Positions 1 to 8,944 of a DNA stretch of 64,000 nucleotides are shown one piece after another. This DNA comes from Nostoc sp. NMS7 (GTDB taxonomy: Bacteria > Cyanobacteriota > Cyanobacteriia > Cyanobacteriales > Nostocaceae): NCBI RefSeq assembly GCF_017115085.1, contig NZ_JABXKJ010000249.1, positions 35,375-99,374 of the forward strand, read 5' to 3'. Under the pieces are notes generated by a model. The model ran no database searches. It had not been told where the DNA came from and worked only from the letters and a program-made list of their open reading frames with translations. A program made the position numbers and the translations under genes. Within the stretch, counting starts at the first letter, position 1, and the number at the start of each line of letters is the position of its first letter.

Positions 1-2
1 AA

Positions 3-1571
3 ACATTTATCGGCAAAACAAACGTAGAGTCAAATCTGCCGTCAGAATTTTGCCAGATATGTGATCATCACCTCCAGCAAGTTTTCCAAACTAAGCAAGA
101 GGTGGACTTTGAATGCAGTTTAACGATCGCTTGGGAAACAAAACATTACCATACCCGTCTTGTGCCGGAATTGGCTAGCGATGGTTTAATATATTTTGTT
201 TTGAGTATCGCTCGCAACATTACTCCTCTAAAAGTTGCCCAGGAGCAATTAGTTTATAATGCCTTTCACGATCTACTAACCGGTCTGCCAAACCGCGCCA
301 GATTCATGGAACGCGTAGAACGTGCGCTGATGTCGGCAAAACGACGTGTGGACTATACATTCGCTGTTCTCTTTATAGACCTAGATCGCTTTAAAGTAGT
401 CAACGATAGTCTCGGTCATCTGATTGGTGATCAACTACTAACTGCGTTTGCTCGCATATTGGAAAGTTGCCTGCGCGGTGGAGATACAGTTGCCCGTCTA
501 GGGGGAGATGAGTTTACAATTTTGCTTGATGATCTCAAGAACATTAATGACATAACAACCGTAGTTGAGCGGATACACCAAGCTCTGAAATCTGCGTTCA
601 AACTCAGTGGGAATGAGGTATTTACCACCGCCAGCATTGGTATTGTCCTAAGCAATCCTAGTTACACCCGACCGGAGGAACTCCTACGCGATGCTGACAT
701 TGCCATGTATCAGGCTAAGAGATCGGGTAAAGGATGCCATAAGATATTTGAGTCAGCCATGTACACCCAAATAACGAAGCTATTAGAGTTAGAGATGGAT
801 CTACGACGAGCAGTTGAACGCCAGGAGTTTCAGATTCACTATCAGCCAATTGTTTTGTTAGAAACTTACAAGATTATTGGCTGGGAGGCTCTGGTTCGTT
901 GGCAGCACCCGCAACAGGGATTAGTTTTTCCAAACAATTTTATTCAACTGGCAGAAGAAACTGGGCTGATTATCCCTATTGGTTATTGGGTACTCCGCGA
1001 GGCTTGTCGTCAGATGCACGCTTGGCAAATACAATTTCCGGCTGACCCACCTTTGACAATCAGTGTAAATATTTCCACTAAACAGTTTTTACAACCTGAT
1101 CTGATTGAAGGAATTAAGCAAATTCTCCAAGAGACTGGACTCGAAGCCAGGAATTTAAAACTGGAGATTACCGAAAGCGTACTTATGGCAAATACTCAAT
1201 TAGCAAGTTTTATGATTTTGCAACTGCAAGAGATGAATATTCAATTACACTTAGATGATTTTGGCACAGGCTATTCATCTATGAGTTACCTGCACCGTTT
1301 TCCAAGTACTATCTTGAAGATTGATCGTTCTTTTATTACCAAGATGGGCGCTAATGGAGAAAACTTAGAGATTATTCAGGCGATCATCAGTCTAGCCGAA
1401 AGTCTAAATAAAGATGTAATAGCAGAGGGCGTAGAAACGGGGGAACAAGTAGCACAACTTAAAGCGATGAAATGCAAGTACGCACAGGGATATTATTTCT
1501 CCCAAGGCATGGATAGCAAGTCGATAGAAAGATTAATGGCACTGCAAAAGTTGAACAGCAGTCAACTTTAG
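3..1571 (+). CDS. PAS-GGDEF-EAL cyclic-di-GMP signalling protein (5' end outside window)
   Basis: The frame is open to the left edge, so the start lies outside the window; 522 residues are visible. The first ~75 residues look like the end of a PAS/PAC sensor domain (ending IARNITPLKVAQEQL). A GGDEF domain follows, with DLLTGLPNR and an intact GGDEF signature at visible residues 167-171, preceded five residues upstream by an RGGD (RxxD) inhibitory site. An EAL domain follows: EAL at 295-297, then VNIS, LEITES, DDFGTGYSS, LKIDRS and AEGVET. All hallmark residues of both domains are present, so it may both make and break down cyclic-di-GMP. The signal sensed is unknown. Its end overlaps the convergent Uma2 gene by about 39 bp. 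Confidence 0.93.
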   Translation, partial: TFIGKTNVESNLPSEFCQICDHHLQQVFQTKQEVDFECSLTIAWETKHYHTRLVPELASDGLIYFVLSIARNITPLKVAQEQLVYNAFHDLLTGLPNRARFMERVERALMSAKRRVDYTFAVLFIDLDRFKVVNDSLGHLIGDQLLTAFARILESCLRGGDTVARLGGDEFTILLDDLKNINDITTVVERIHQALKSAFKLSGNEVFTTASIGIVLSNPSYTRPEELLRDADIAMYQAKRSGKGCHKIFESAMYTQITKLLELEMDLRRAVERQEFQIHYQPIVLLETYKIIGWEALVRWQHPQQGLVFPNNFIQLAEETGLIIPIGYWVLREACRQMHAWQIQFPADPPLTISVNISTKQFLQPDLIEGIKQILQETGLEARNLKLEITESVLMANTQLASFMILQLQEMNIQLHLDDFGTGYSSMSYLHRFPSTILKIDRSFITKMGANGENLEIIQAIISLAESLNKDVIAEGVETGEQVAQLKAMKCKYAQGYYFSQGMDSKSIERLMALQKLNSSQL

Positions 1572-2111
1572 ATCAGCAAATACAAGCGTTGCGATCGCGC
1601 TATCCCCTACATACACCTTCTCCTCATAAAAACCCTCTACCCATTCCAGAACTGTGACTCGCTGTTGTATCGGATCAACAATCCAATACTCAGCAATACC
1701 CCGCGCTGCATACTCAGATCGCTTATAGCGATAATCACGACTGCTCTGATTGGGACTCACCACTTCAACCACCAATAACGGCGGTGGCATCTCTGGCATC
1801 ACCGTAGATCGTTTAGCCCCCTCCATCGCAGTCGCCAATTCCTCAGAAAACACCACCAAATCAGGAACACGCACCTGTGAGCCAGTGGTCACAATTTCCA
1901 TTTTCATCGACAGCCGATAAGCAGGAATACCCAGTTGCACAAACCAGACAAGGATAAACATGGCAATTCGTCGATTTATCTCACTCTCAGCCGTGATCAG
2001 AAGCAATTCTCCATCTTCAAACTCATACATTGCATCTGTACCATCGTCATAATTAAAGAACTGCTCAAGAGTCATATTTCCAGATGCAGCTTTATCTAAT
2101 GTGATTGCCAT
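1533..2111 (-). CDS. Uma2-family (DUF820) restriction-endonuclease-fold protein
   Basis: About 192 residues. The Uma2/DUF820 core is visible: PDLVVFSEE, then LLVVEVVSPNQSSRDYRYK, then YAARGIAEYWIVDP. This gives the D, E...S and K pattern of a PD-(D/E)XK fold. The family is greatly expanded in cyanobacteria and its function is mostly unknown. I prefer the ATG at 2111 (MAITLDKA) because GGTGATT lies just upstream; an earlier in-frame ATG at 2141 would add ten residues. The 3' end overlaps the convergent GGDEF-EAL gene. No partner gene is linked to it. Confidence 0.85.
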   Translation of the reverse strand: MAITLDKAASGNMTLEQFFNYDDGTDAMYEFEDGELLLITAESEINRRIAMFILVWFVQLGIPAYRLSMKMEIVTTGSQVRVPDLVVFSEELATAMEGAKRSTVMPEMPPPLLVVEVVSPNQSSRDYRYKRSEYAARGIAEYWIVDPIQQRVTVLEWVEGFYEEKVYVGDSAIATLVFADLKLTAVQLLQCH

Positions 2112-2141
2112 AATCACCTTACCTTCTGGTAAAAACATCAT

Positions 2142-2983
2142 TAGCTTGATCTATTATCGCAACAGCCCCTCCAAATCTTTCATCCCATCCTGAATCTCGA
2201 CTTCCAACCTTGCCAAATCAGCAAGGATGTCTTTATTGCAATCAGTCCACTAGCGTTTTGCCCTCATCCCCTAACCCCGAATCCCAAGTTGGGATTCGGG
2301 GAACTAGAGAATTTGCTCCCCTCTCCCAAAATTGCTACGGTGTACACACAAGTCGGAAAAACTTCTCCACCAAAGATTTGCGGTGAAGCAGCGCTGCGGG
2401 AGGGTTTCCCTCCGCAGGCGACTGCTGAACCCGAAGGGTGCGTTACGCTGGCGTGACAAAGCTAAATTTTTGCAATCATGGCGATGCCTACGGCTGGCTA
2501 CGCCTACGCATTTGTTAATAGTTAAACTGTCACACTCACCGACATCCCGCCCAGAACTAAAGTTCAGGGCTAATAGCTGAAGTCCACTTAAGTGGACTAA
2601 ATTGATCGTTCGTTGAGTCCACTTGGACTTCAGCTATGAGACTCGGAATTCATTCCGAGGCGCGATAGAAACGGAGTGCGAGATTTATTAATAAAGATAT
2701 GACTGCGACAAGACTTGTGTGTACACCGTAGCCCAAAATTGGGAGAGGGGCTGGGGGTCAAAAGAGGCAGGGGAGCAGGGGGAGGGACTGAGACGGAGCT
2801 TGGACTCGCGGCTTGCGTCAAAGCGCCCTTCCAGGGCGGGGCTTCTCTACGAGACGCTCCGCGAACGTACCCATGCTCCGCTCCGCTCCGCGCAGAGGGG
2901 AAGGGTTTGCTCCCCCCGCTCCCTGCTCCCTTCCCCTCTGCCTCTTCGGTGAGGGTCAAACCTCGAAAGCTTATTGGGTGATG
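2142..2983. repeat. Intergenic repeat mosaic without a convincing gene
   Basis: This 840-bp spacer holds several Nostoc-type repeats. An inverted-repeat-bounded block at 2315-2750 is listed separately. A long palindrome at about 2573-2637 has arms beginning AGCTGAAGTCCAC. From about 2750 to 2980 the sequence is GC-rich and purine-biased (GGGAGAGGGG runs, AGAGACGCTCCGCG-type motifs). Short open frames exist on both strands, but they are made of repeat sequence and have no recognisable domain, so I do not call them. Confidence 0.7.
2315..2750. repeat. MITE-like block with ~38-bp imperfect terminal inverted repeats
   Basis: The left arm (2315-2353) contains CTACGGTGTACACACAAGT. The right arm (2713-2750) contains its reverse complement, ACTTGTGTGTACACCGTAG, and both arms continue outwards into CTCTCCCAA-type sequence. 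The roughly 435-bp interior carries no transposase and holds other palindromic repeats. It looks like a non-autonomous mobile element or a nest of them; the family is not known to me. Confidence 0.6.
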
Positions 2984-3484
2984 TTAGCTAGCCCCTTGTC
3001 TCCCTATCTCCTTGTCGCCTTGTCCTCTTGGGTCTTTTTCTCCTGCGGCTCGTTCGCGTGTCAAGCTATCAATAGCATCACCTAAAGCAGTAGTTAGGCT
3101 ATTGCGGGTTTGGGCGTGGTTATCCTGCTCAGTTTTCAAAGCTTGCAAGAGGCGATCGCGTTCTTTGATCACGGTGATCAGTTTAGCTTGTAAGTCCTCC
3201 ACAGATTTTAGTTGTTCTATTTCTTGTTGGTTTGCTGTTACTGCTGTCCCAGTAGCCATTTCGACCTTAAGACCCTGGAGTTTATGTATGTCTGCCTTCA
3301 GCGATGCGATCGCCTGTTGGGACAGTTGGGCATCTGTGCGGCGTTGTTCTGCTTCTGTATTATAAAGCTGACGCCATTTTTGGGCACTTTCCCAAGCAGC
3401 ATTGCGATCGTGTTGAAGTCCCGCCATCTGCTCTTTGAGTACCTGGATTTCTGTCAACCACTGTTGTGTTAAATCTTGATTCAT
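2984..3484 (-). CDS. Coiled-coil protein of unknown function
   Basis: 166 residues with no recognised enzyme domain. Most of the chain is rich in Q, E, K, L and A with heptad-like spacing (LKEQMAGLQHDRNAAWE..., IEQLKSVEDLQAKLITVIKERDRLLQAL), as in a long coiled coil. The last ~18 residues (GEKDPRGQGDKEIGRQGAS) are encoded by repeat sequence, so the original C-terminus may have been replaced when a repeat arrived. There is no signal peptide or membrane segment. The gene stands alone between repeat-rich spacers. A structural or scaffold role is possible but unsupported. Confidence 0.7.
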   Translation of the reverse strand: MNQDLTQQWLTEIQVLKEQMAGLQHDRNAAWESAQKWRQLYNTEAEQRRTDAQLSQQAIASLKADIHKLQGLKVEMATGTAVTANQQEIEQLKSVEDLQAKLITVIKERDRLLQALKTEQDNHAQTRNSLTTALGDAIDSLTRERAAGEKDPRGQGDKEIGRQGAS

Positions 3485-3696
3485 AAGTCATTAGTCATTA
3501 GTCATTAGTCAGAAACTCTACCTTTGCTTCCTGACTCCCAGCAATTTTAGGTTAGTGGAGTACTAGTGAAAGCCAAAAGCATTTACGTAATTTTTTAACT
3601 TGAGATTCAAAAGTACTTTAAGTTATTTAAGGCATCAACCGCTACCCACTTTTATGGTTAGCGCTAGGATAGCTATGTGTTTTTTAAAGTATAAAT

Positions 3697-5319
3697 ATGG
3701 CTAAAACTTTTTACGTAAATCCAGTCACAGGCAGCGATACCAACCTTGGTAGCCAACAAGCCCCTTTCAAAACTATTACTCAAGCCCTCAAGGTAGCTAC
3801 AGATAACACTAAGATTCAACTGGCAGCTGGAAATTATAATGCTGCTAGCGGTGAAGTCTTTCCGCTAACTATTCCATCTGGGGTTATAGTGGCGGGTGAT
3901 GAAGCAAACAAAGGCGATCGCATTTTGATTGAAGGAAGTGGTAACTACCTAAGCCGTACTTTTGCTGGTCAGAATGTCACATTTGTGTTGCTGGATAAAG
4001 CCGAACTCCGGGGAGTCACTGTCACAAATCTGGCTAGCCGTGGTAGTGGTGTCTGGATTGAATCAACTGCCCCTACTGTTGCTAATAGCACCTTCACCAA
4101 CTGTAAACGGGAGGGAGTATTTGCTACAGGTGAGGCTAACCCAGTTATTCTAAGTAATGTGTTTAGTCAGAATGCAGCCAATGGAATTGCGATCGCTAAA
4201 AATTCTAAAGGTCAAATTCAAGGTAACACTTGCTTCAAAACAGGTTTTGGTGTTGCTATTAGTGATACTGCATCACCCACACTTATAGATAACAAAATTT
4301 CTGAAAACCGTTCTGGGATTATCATCTCTGGTAATGCTCGTCCCGTATTGCGTAACAATGTCAGTGAAAATAATACCGACGATGGGATCACAGTGATTGC
4401 TACTGCCCTACCAGATATCGGCAGTACCAATAACCCAGGCGGCAATACTCTACGCAATAACGGTAAATTTGATTTGCAAAATGCTAGTTCCAACAAGCTG
4501 GTTTCCGTGGGAAATAAAATAGATGCGTCTAAAGTCACAGGAAATGTAGAGTTTGCAGATAGTTCGGTTCCAACACCCACGCCCACGCCTACGCCTACAC
4601 CTACACCGATACCCACTCCCACTACGCCTACACCTACACCGATACCCACTCCCACTACGCCTACACCTACACCGATACCCACTCCCACTACGCCTACACC
4701 TACACCGATACCCACTCCCACTCCGACACCTACGCCTACTATCGAATTAACCGATATTAGTAATCATTGGGCAGGTGGGTTTATTCGGGAATTAGTCAAA
4801 TTAGAGATAGTTAATGGTTTTCCCGATCGCACATTTAAACCAGATGCGACAATGACACGGGCACAATACGCCGCATTACTGGTAAAAGCTTTCAACCCAT
4901 CGCCAAACCGCCCCGCGATCAAATTCAAAGATGTACCAGCAGACTTTTGGGCATCTAAGGTAATTCAGCAGGCATATCAAGGTTCATTTCTCTCTGGTTT
5001 TCCTGACAATAGCTTCAGTCCCAACAAAAATATCCAGCGCGTGCAAGTGATTGTCTCCCTAGTGAATGGATTGGGGTTATCTGCTGATAGTGCAACCGCC
5101 ATCAAAACTTTCGATGACCAAGCAAAGATTCCCGAATATGCCAAGGATGAAGTAATCAAGGCTACTCAAAAAGAGATTATCGTCAATCACCCAAATCTCA
5201 AACAACTTAATCCTACCCGCGATGCTACACGCGCTGAGGTAGCGGTGATGGTATACCAAGCCTTGGTAGATGCTAATCGTGTAGCAGCGATCGACTCGCC
5301 TTATATTGTGACTGCTTGA
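3697..5319 (+). CDS. Parallel beta-helix (DUF1565) protein with Pro/Thr linker and three SLH domains
   Basis: 540 residues. Residues ~5-290 are a DUF1565/right-handed beta-helix region (FYVNPVTGSDTNLGS, then repeated N-G-I/V rungs). Residues ~291-350 are a PTPTPIPTPTT linker encoded by a 33-bp tandem repeat. The C-terminal ~190 residues hold three S-layer-homology motifs (ISNHWAGGFIRELVKLEIVNGFPD; FWASKVIQQ...GFPDNSFSP; and a weaker third). SLH domains usually anchor proteins to the cell-wall polymer or, in cyanobacteria, appear in outer-membrane proteins. Oddly, the chain begins MAKTFYVNP with no hydrophobic signal peptide and no upstream extension I can see. The gene is monocistronic. Confidence 0.88.
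   Translation: MAKTFYVNPVTGSDTNLGSQQAPFKTITQALKVATDNTKIQLAAGNYNAASGEVFPLTIPSGVIVAGDEANKGDRILIEGSGNYLSRTFAGQNVTFVLLDKAELRGVTVTNLASRGSGVWIESTAPTVANSTFTNCKREGVFATGEANPVILSNVFSQNAANGIAIAKNSKGQIQGNTCFKTGFGVAISDTASPTLIDNKISENRSGIIISGNARPVLRNNVSENNTDDGITVIATALPDIGSTNNPGGNTLRNNGKFDLQNASSNKLVSVGNKIDASKVTGNVEFADSSVPTPTPTPTPTPTPIPTPTTPTPTPIPTPTTPTPTPIPTPTTPTPTPIPTPTPTPTPTIELTDISNHWAGGFIRELVKLEIVNGFPDRTFKPDATMTRAQYAALLVKAFNPSPNRPAIKFKDVPADFWASKVIQQAYQGSFLSGFPDNSFSPNKNIQRVQVIVSLVNGLGLSADSATAIKTFDDQAKIPEYAKDEVIKATQKEIIVNHPNLKQLNPTRDATRAEVAVMVYQALVDANRVAAIDSPYIVTA
4594..4725 (+). repeat. 33-bp in-gene tandem repeat, four copies
   Basis: Four head-to-tail 33-bp units starting CCTACACCTACACCGATACC, each encoding PTPTPIPTPTT. 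The first three units are essentially identical and the fourth differs at its end. The copies lie in the linker between the beta-helix and SLH domains and are a likely site of copy-number variation. Confidence 0.9.
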
Positions 5320-5662
5320 TTGGGAAACTAGTTGATTTTGCAAAATCGGATGATTTTTGTCGGGGCAATTCATGTAGCTTTAGCTGACCGCAGGGTATTG
5401 CCCCAACAAAAAGGGTTCTAAATTAGAGGCAAATTCATACTTACAGCAGTTTTCATGTATTTGAACCACATCTGTTATAGGGGCACAGAAAAAGCTCATG
5501 CGTGTCAACTTAGAGCCAGGGCGAATGGAATTCACGGCTACACAAACAAAGTCCACCTCCGTGGACTAATACAAAATCAAGGGTTCTTAACCCACGGAGG
5601 TGGGTTTTGTCTGTGTAGACGCGGTTTCTAACCGCCCTTTTAACCTTAAGTTGACTGTGCCC
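5320..5662. repeat. Intergenic region with a MITE copy (5480-5663) and a shared palindrome
   Basis: At 5360-5404 there is a segment beginning GGGGCAATTCATGTAGCTTT that recurs at about 30200-30243. From 5480 to 5663 lies a MITE with left end GGGGCACAGAAAAAGCTCAT and right end TTAAGTTGACTGTGCCCC, bounded by TA on both sides. It is a second copy of the element at 44607-44846, with a shortened right inverted repeat. Its interior has a strong hairpin around CCACGGAGGTGG. No gene is visible. Confidence 0.75.
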
Positions 5663-6457
5663 CTACTGAGGCAAATTATTCGGGTCAATACCCTGAGATT
5701 GTAAATAAGCAATCAGTCGTTCTTTTTGCTGGCGTTCTTGTTCGGCGCGTTGGCGTTCTTGTTCGGCGCGTTGGCGTTCTTGTTCAGCGCGTTGGCGTTC
5801 TTGTTCAATCTGTTCCCCAGCCCACGGTAATAAATTACCAGCTTGATCCCACCAGCGTAACCAATAACCAGTGTGAGCTTCTTTTGTTCCTTGCCAAGTT
5901 CCCAAAAATAAGCCCATTACATCAATCCAATGACGGCCATTTTCGTCAGGTAGCTTTAACTCATAGCGTTTATTTTCCAGTTGATAATATTCTAATAAAC
6001 CGCCATCTGGTTCAAAAATTATGTAGATGGGAATCTGCAAAATTTGCTCGTAGAAAAACCATTTTCCTGGTGGATAAGTTCGCTTTACCGAATATTCTCC
6101 CCCCTCAGTCTCGGATAAAAATTCGATGGCGATCGCTGGGATATTTCCTTCTAAATTGGGTGTATAACTTTTGCGATTACCCAAAACTTGATTAACCGAC
6201 TGCACATAAACCCAGTCAGGTGCTTTGGCAATAAATTGCCCGTTGATTGTCGCACAAAGACCAAAGTTTGAAGCGATCAACATCTGGGGTTGGATGAATC
6301 CACTGATTTCTAGGCTTTCACGCAAAGCACCAGCCAAAAGTGGCTGACCGGTATTCTCCACTGGTTCATCCTCTAGTTGAAAATCCTTGGGCAAAGCTTC
6401 CCAAGAGATTACCAGTTTTTGGGATTTGGCTTCACTGAGTTGGGTTGCCATAAACAC
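5663..6457 (-). CDS. Uma2-family (DUF820) protein with Gln/Arg/Glu heptad-repeat tail
   Basis: 264 residues. The core (~20-215) matches cyanobacterial Uma2 proteins: PDWVYVQSVN, AIAIEFLSETEGGEYS, KWFFYEQILQIPIYIIFEP. The tail is three to four copies of the heptad ERQRAEQ encoded by 21-bp direct repeats at 5731-5814, predicted to form a charged helix. A second methionine (MATQLSEAK) two codons in is an equally good start. The stop codon directly abuts the right end of the MITE at 5480-5663. Function unknown. Confidence 0.85.
   Translation of the reverse strand: MFMATQLSEAKSQKLVISWEALPKDFQLEDEPVENTGQPLLAGALRESLEISGFIQPQMLIASNFGLCATINGQFIAKAPDWVYVQSVNQVLGNRKSYTPNLEGNIPAIAIEFLSETEGGEYSVKRTYPPGKWFFYEQILQIPIYIIFEPDGGLLEYYQLENKRYELKLPDENGRHWIDVMGLFLGTWQGTKEAHTGYWLRWWDQAGNLLPWAGEQIEQERQRAEQERQRAEQERQRAEQERQQKERLIAYLQSQGIDPNNLPQ
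5731..5814 (-). repeat. 21-bp in-gene tandem repeat
   Basis: About 3.7 copies of GGCGTTCTTGTTCGGCGCGT plus T, in frame in the Uma2-like gene and encoding the heptad QERQRAE. The copies are almost identical, so recent expansion is likely. Confidence 0.85.
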
Positions 6458-6556
6458 AACATGAATTTATTTTTGATCTTATCGCTTCCAGGACGGCTAT
6501 ATATATAAGAATATCAAGAAAATCCAGATAAAAATTTTGTTTTATTAACAAAAACC

Positions 6557-8794
6557 ATGCAGTTGAATCGAAGTAATTTCCTCAGATTTCTGATCCAGTC
6601 AGAGCCAGGAAAACCAGCAATATCTAACGGCTTGCGAGCCGTGTTAGCGTTGGGGGTTCCCATGCTAATTGGGCAACTGATCAACCAAAGGGAAAGCGGG
6701 TTATTTATCGGTTTAATAGCTTACTTTGTCAACTTAGCGAATATTGGTGGCCCTTACCGGATCAAAGCTAGGGCGATGGTAGCGGCTACTTTGGGAATAG
6801 CTGTTTCAGTATTTGTGGGTACTTTAGTCGCCAGAGTTCCAGCCCTAACTGTGGTGCTAACATTTCTCTGGGGACTTGCTTCCGGTTTGGCGTCGCTGTA
6901 CGGTAATGCTGGTGCAAATGTCGGTCTGGTGATAGGGATATCATTTATTTCTACGATCGCACAGCCAGGAAACTTGGAAGTCGCACTCATGCGATCGCTG
7001 CTATGTCTAATTGCAGGTGGATGGGCGATGCTACTTTCTTTAGTAATGTGGCCTTTTAAACCTTATGATCCACTACGGATAGCTGTGGCTGCTTGCTTCA
7101 GTGGGTTGGCGCAGCCCACCGGAGGTATCGCCAACTACATTCAGGCATTTGTCGCTAAAGTAGCAACACCTGAAAATATTTTCCTAATCAGACAGGCATT
7201 AGAGACAGCACGCACTACTTTAGGTACATTACGGATTGGACAGTCGGCTCGAAGTTGGATGAATGAGCAGTTATTGGTGCTAATTCAGGATGGCGATCGC
7301 TTACTTGGCTCAGTTATTGGCTTAATAGAATTACTAGAAACTTACTGCCAACAACAGCAATATCACGCAGTCCAGCAATTAGTAGACGATGCACTCGCAC
7401 AAATATCAGTTATTCTTCAAGCCATAGCGAAAGCCATATCTGGTAAGCCTAGCAGCATCGATCTGGGAAATCTCAACCGCATCTATGAGGCACTCAAAGA
7501 ACAAGAAAGTCTGCAAAGAAAAGCAATTGCCGGGAGTGAGACAGATTATACAACTCTGGTTGCTCTCAGTAACCTAGTGCTGATGATCGAAAAGATAATC
7601 AAGCAATTGCAATACACTGCTCAGACAGCTAAATCTCTGGCCGATCATAGCACGATCAGTCAACGTGATGTAGATAGACTTCTTTTAGTTGCAGACGAAC
7701 AGCGATCGCTCTTAAATTTACTCAAAGAAAACCTCACCTTAGACTCAGCAATCTTTCTCCATGCTCTCCGCATTGCTGTAAGTCTAACTTTTGGCGTAAT
7801 ATTATACAGCATTACCAATTTACCAATGGGGTATTGGGTGACACTGACGATCATGATAGTCCTCAAACCGAACTTGGGTGCAACTTTTCAGAGGTTTTTC
7901 CAGCGAGTTGGCGGGACTATCTTGGGAGCTGTGTTAGCTGCTGTTTTACTTGCAACCATCACGAGTAAGCTTGTATTAGACACAATTATTCTGCTAACAG
8001 TATTTTTTGGCGTTTCTCTGATCCGTTTCAACTATGGGTATTCGGTGGTTTTCTTATCAATATTTGTCTTACTGATTATTGATATTGGTCATCCCATTGG
8101 TTGGGAATTTGCTGGCTTTCGGGTGTTGAATACATTAATTGGGGCGGGACTGGCTTTTGCGAGTCATTACTTTATCTGGCCAAATTGGGAACGCGATCGT
8201 TTACCCAGTCAACTCGCCACAGCGCTACGAGAATGTCACAAATACTTTAGCGATGTTATGGCTGTTTACCAGGGAAAAAAGGAGCCTGACTCTACCATTA
8301 TCAGTCAACGGCGACAAACTGGACTGGCAATTGGCAATGCCCAAGCCTCATTCCAAGGATTACTGCGCGAACCGCAAATGCACAAAGAATTAGTAGAACC
8401 AGTGATGACGCTGCTGATATACATGGGACGTTTTACTAACGCCGTGACAGTTTTGGCAGTACATCTGGAACATTTTCGAGGAACAGTGCCACTCCCAGAA
8501 TTAGAAACCTTTGTTTGCCAAATTTCGCTAGTCTTAGAACAGTTAGCTGATTCAGTACAGCAGGAAATTGCCCCACCGCCCTTACCTGACTTGGAACAAA
8601 CGCTGCAAAAAATCCAACCGCACCTACAAGCACTGCGTACAGCCCGGATACAAGAGTTAGCTGTCAATCTAGGACATACACCGATTCGTCAGGCAGTGAT
8701 TGATTACAGCATATTAGATTTGGAGATTGATCAGATTGTACGGCGGTTGACTGCTATGCACTCAGCGATGGTACGGCTAACATCAGGTAATTAA
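6557..8794 (+). CDS. FUSC-family (fusaric-acid-resistance-like) inner-membrane protein
   Basis: 745 residues. It has the family's duplicated layout: an N-terminal hydrophobic block (~20-180, e.g. GLFIGLIAYFVNLANIGGPYR), a soluble helical middle (~200-400), a second hydrophobic block (~405-545, MGYWVTLTIMIVLKPNLGATFQRFFQRVGGTILGA split across helices) and a soluble C-terminal helical domain. The PxxxxTxxR/QRxxGTxxG motif of the second FUSC half is clear. Related proteins (YccS/AaeB-like) are linked to export of aromatic acids; the substrate here is unknown. No membrane-fusion partner is adjacent. Confidence 0.85.
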   Translation: MQLNRSNFLRFLIQSEPGKPAISNGLRAVLALGVPMLIGQLINQRESGLFIGLIAYFVNLANIGGPYRIKARAMVAATLGIAVSVFVGTLVARVPALTVVLTFLWGLASGLASLYGNAGANVGLVIGISFISTIAQPGNLEVALMRSLLCLIAGGWAMLLSLVMWPFKPYDPLRIAVAACFSGLAQPTGGIANYIQAFVAKVATPENIFLIRQALETARTTLGTLRIGQSARSWMNEQLLVLIQDGDRLLGSVIGLIELLETYCQQQQYHAVQQLVDDALAQISVILQAIAKAISGKPSSIDLGNLNRIYEALKEQESLQRKAIAGSETDYTTLVALSNLVLMIEKIIKQLQYTAQTAKSLADHSTISQRDVDRLLLVADEQRSLLNLLKENLTLDSAIFLHALRIAVSLTFGVILYSITNLPMGYWVTLTIMIVLKPNLGATFQRFFQRVGGTILGAVLAAVLLATITSKLVLDTIILLTVFFGVSLIRFNYGYSVVFLSIFVLLIIDIGHPIGWEFAGFRVLNTLIGAGLAFASHYFIWPNWERDRLPSQLATALRECHKYFSDVMAVYQGKKEPDSTIISQRRQTGLAIGNAQASFQGLLREPQMHKELVEPVMTLLIYMGRFTNAVTVLAVHLEHFRGTVPLPELETFVCQISLVLEQLADSVQQEIAPPPLPDLEQTLQKIQPHLQALRTARIQELAVNLGHTPIRQAVIDYSILDLEIDQIVRRLTAMHSAMVRLTSGN

Positions 8795-8944
8795 CAATTC
8801 AAAATTCAAAATTCAAAATTAAAGACGGACTTTAAGAAGTTCCCCCCCTTAAAAAGGGGGGCTAGGGGGGATCAATAAGTGCCTAAAGTCACAGCGAAAC
8901 ACTTTTTAAACAACCTCTAAGGGGATCTGTATTCCATTGCTGGC
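8795..8944. repeat. Short-repeat spacer with C-rich/G-rich hairpin
   Basis: A triple AATTCAAAATTC-type direct repeat is followed by a CCCCCCTTAAAAAGGGGGG hairpin at about 8840-8865. The hairpin belongs to a dispersed family also seen near 15230-15350 and 36480-36790. It lies between two convergent genes and may act as a terminator. Confidence 0.65.

Noticed and set aside
2332..2981. Several 77-109-codon frames on both strands
   Set aside because: They lie in overlapping repeat DNA with skewed Pro/Arg/Ser composition and no recognisable domain.
4218..4721. Long open frame on the minus strand rich in Gly-Val
   Set aside because: It is the reverse of the Pro/Thr repeat linker and beta-helix gene; repeat periodicity keeps it open.
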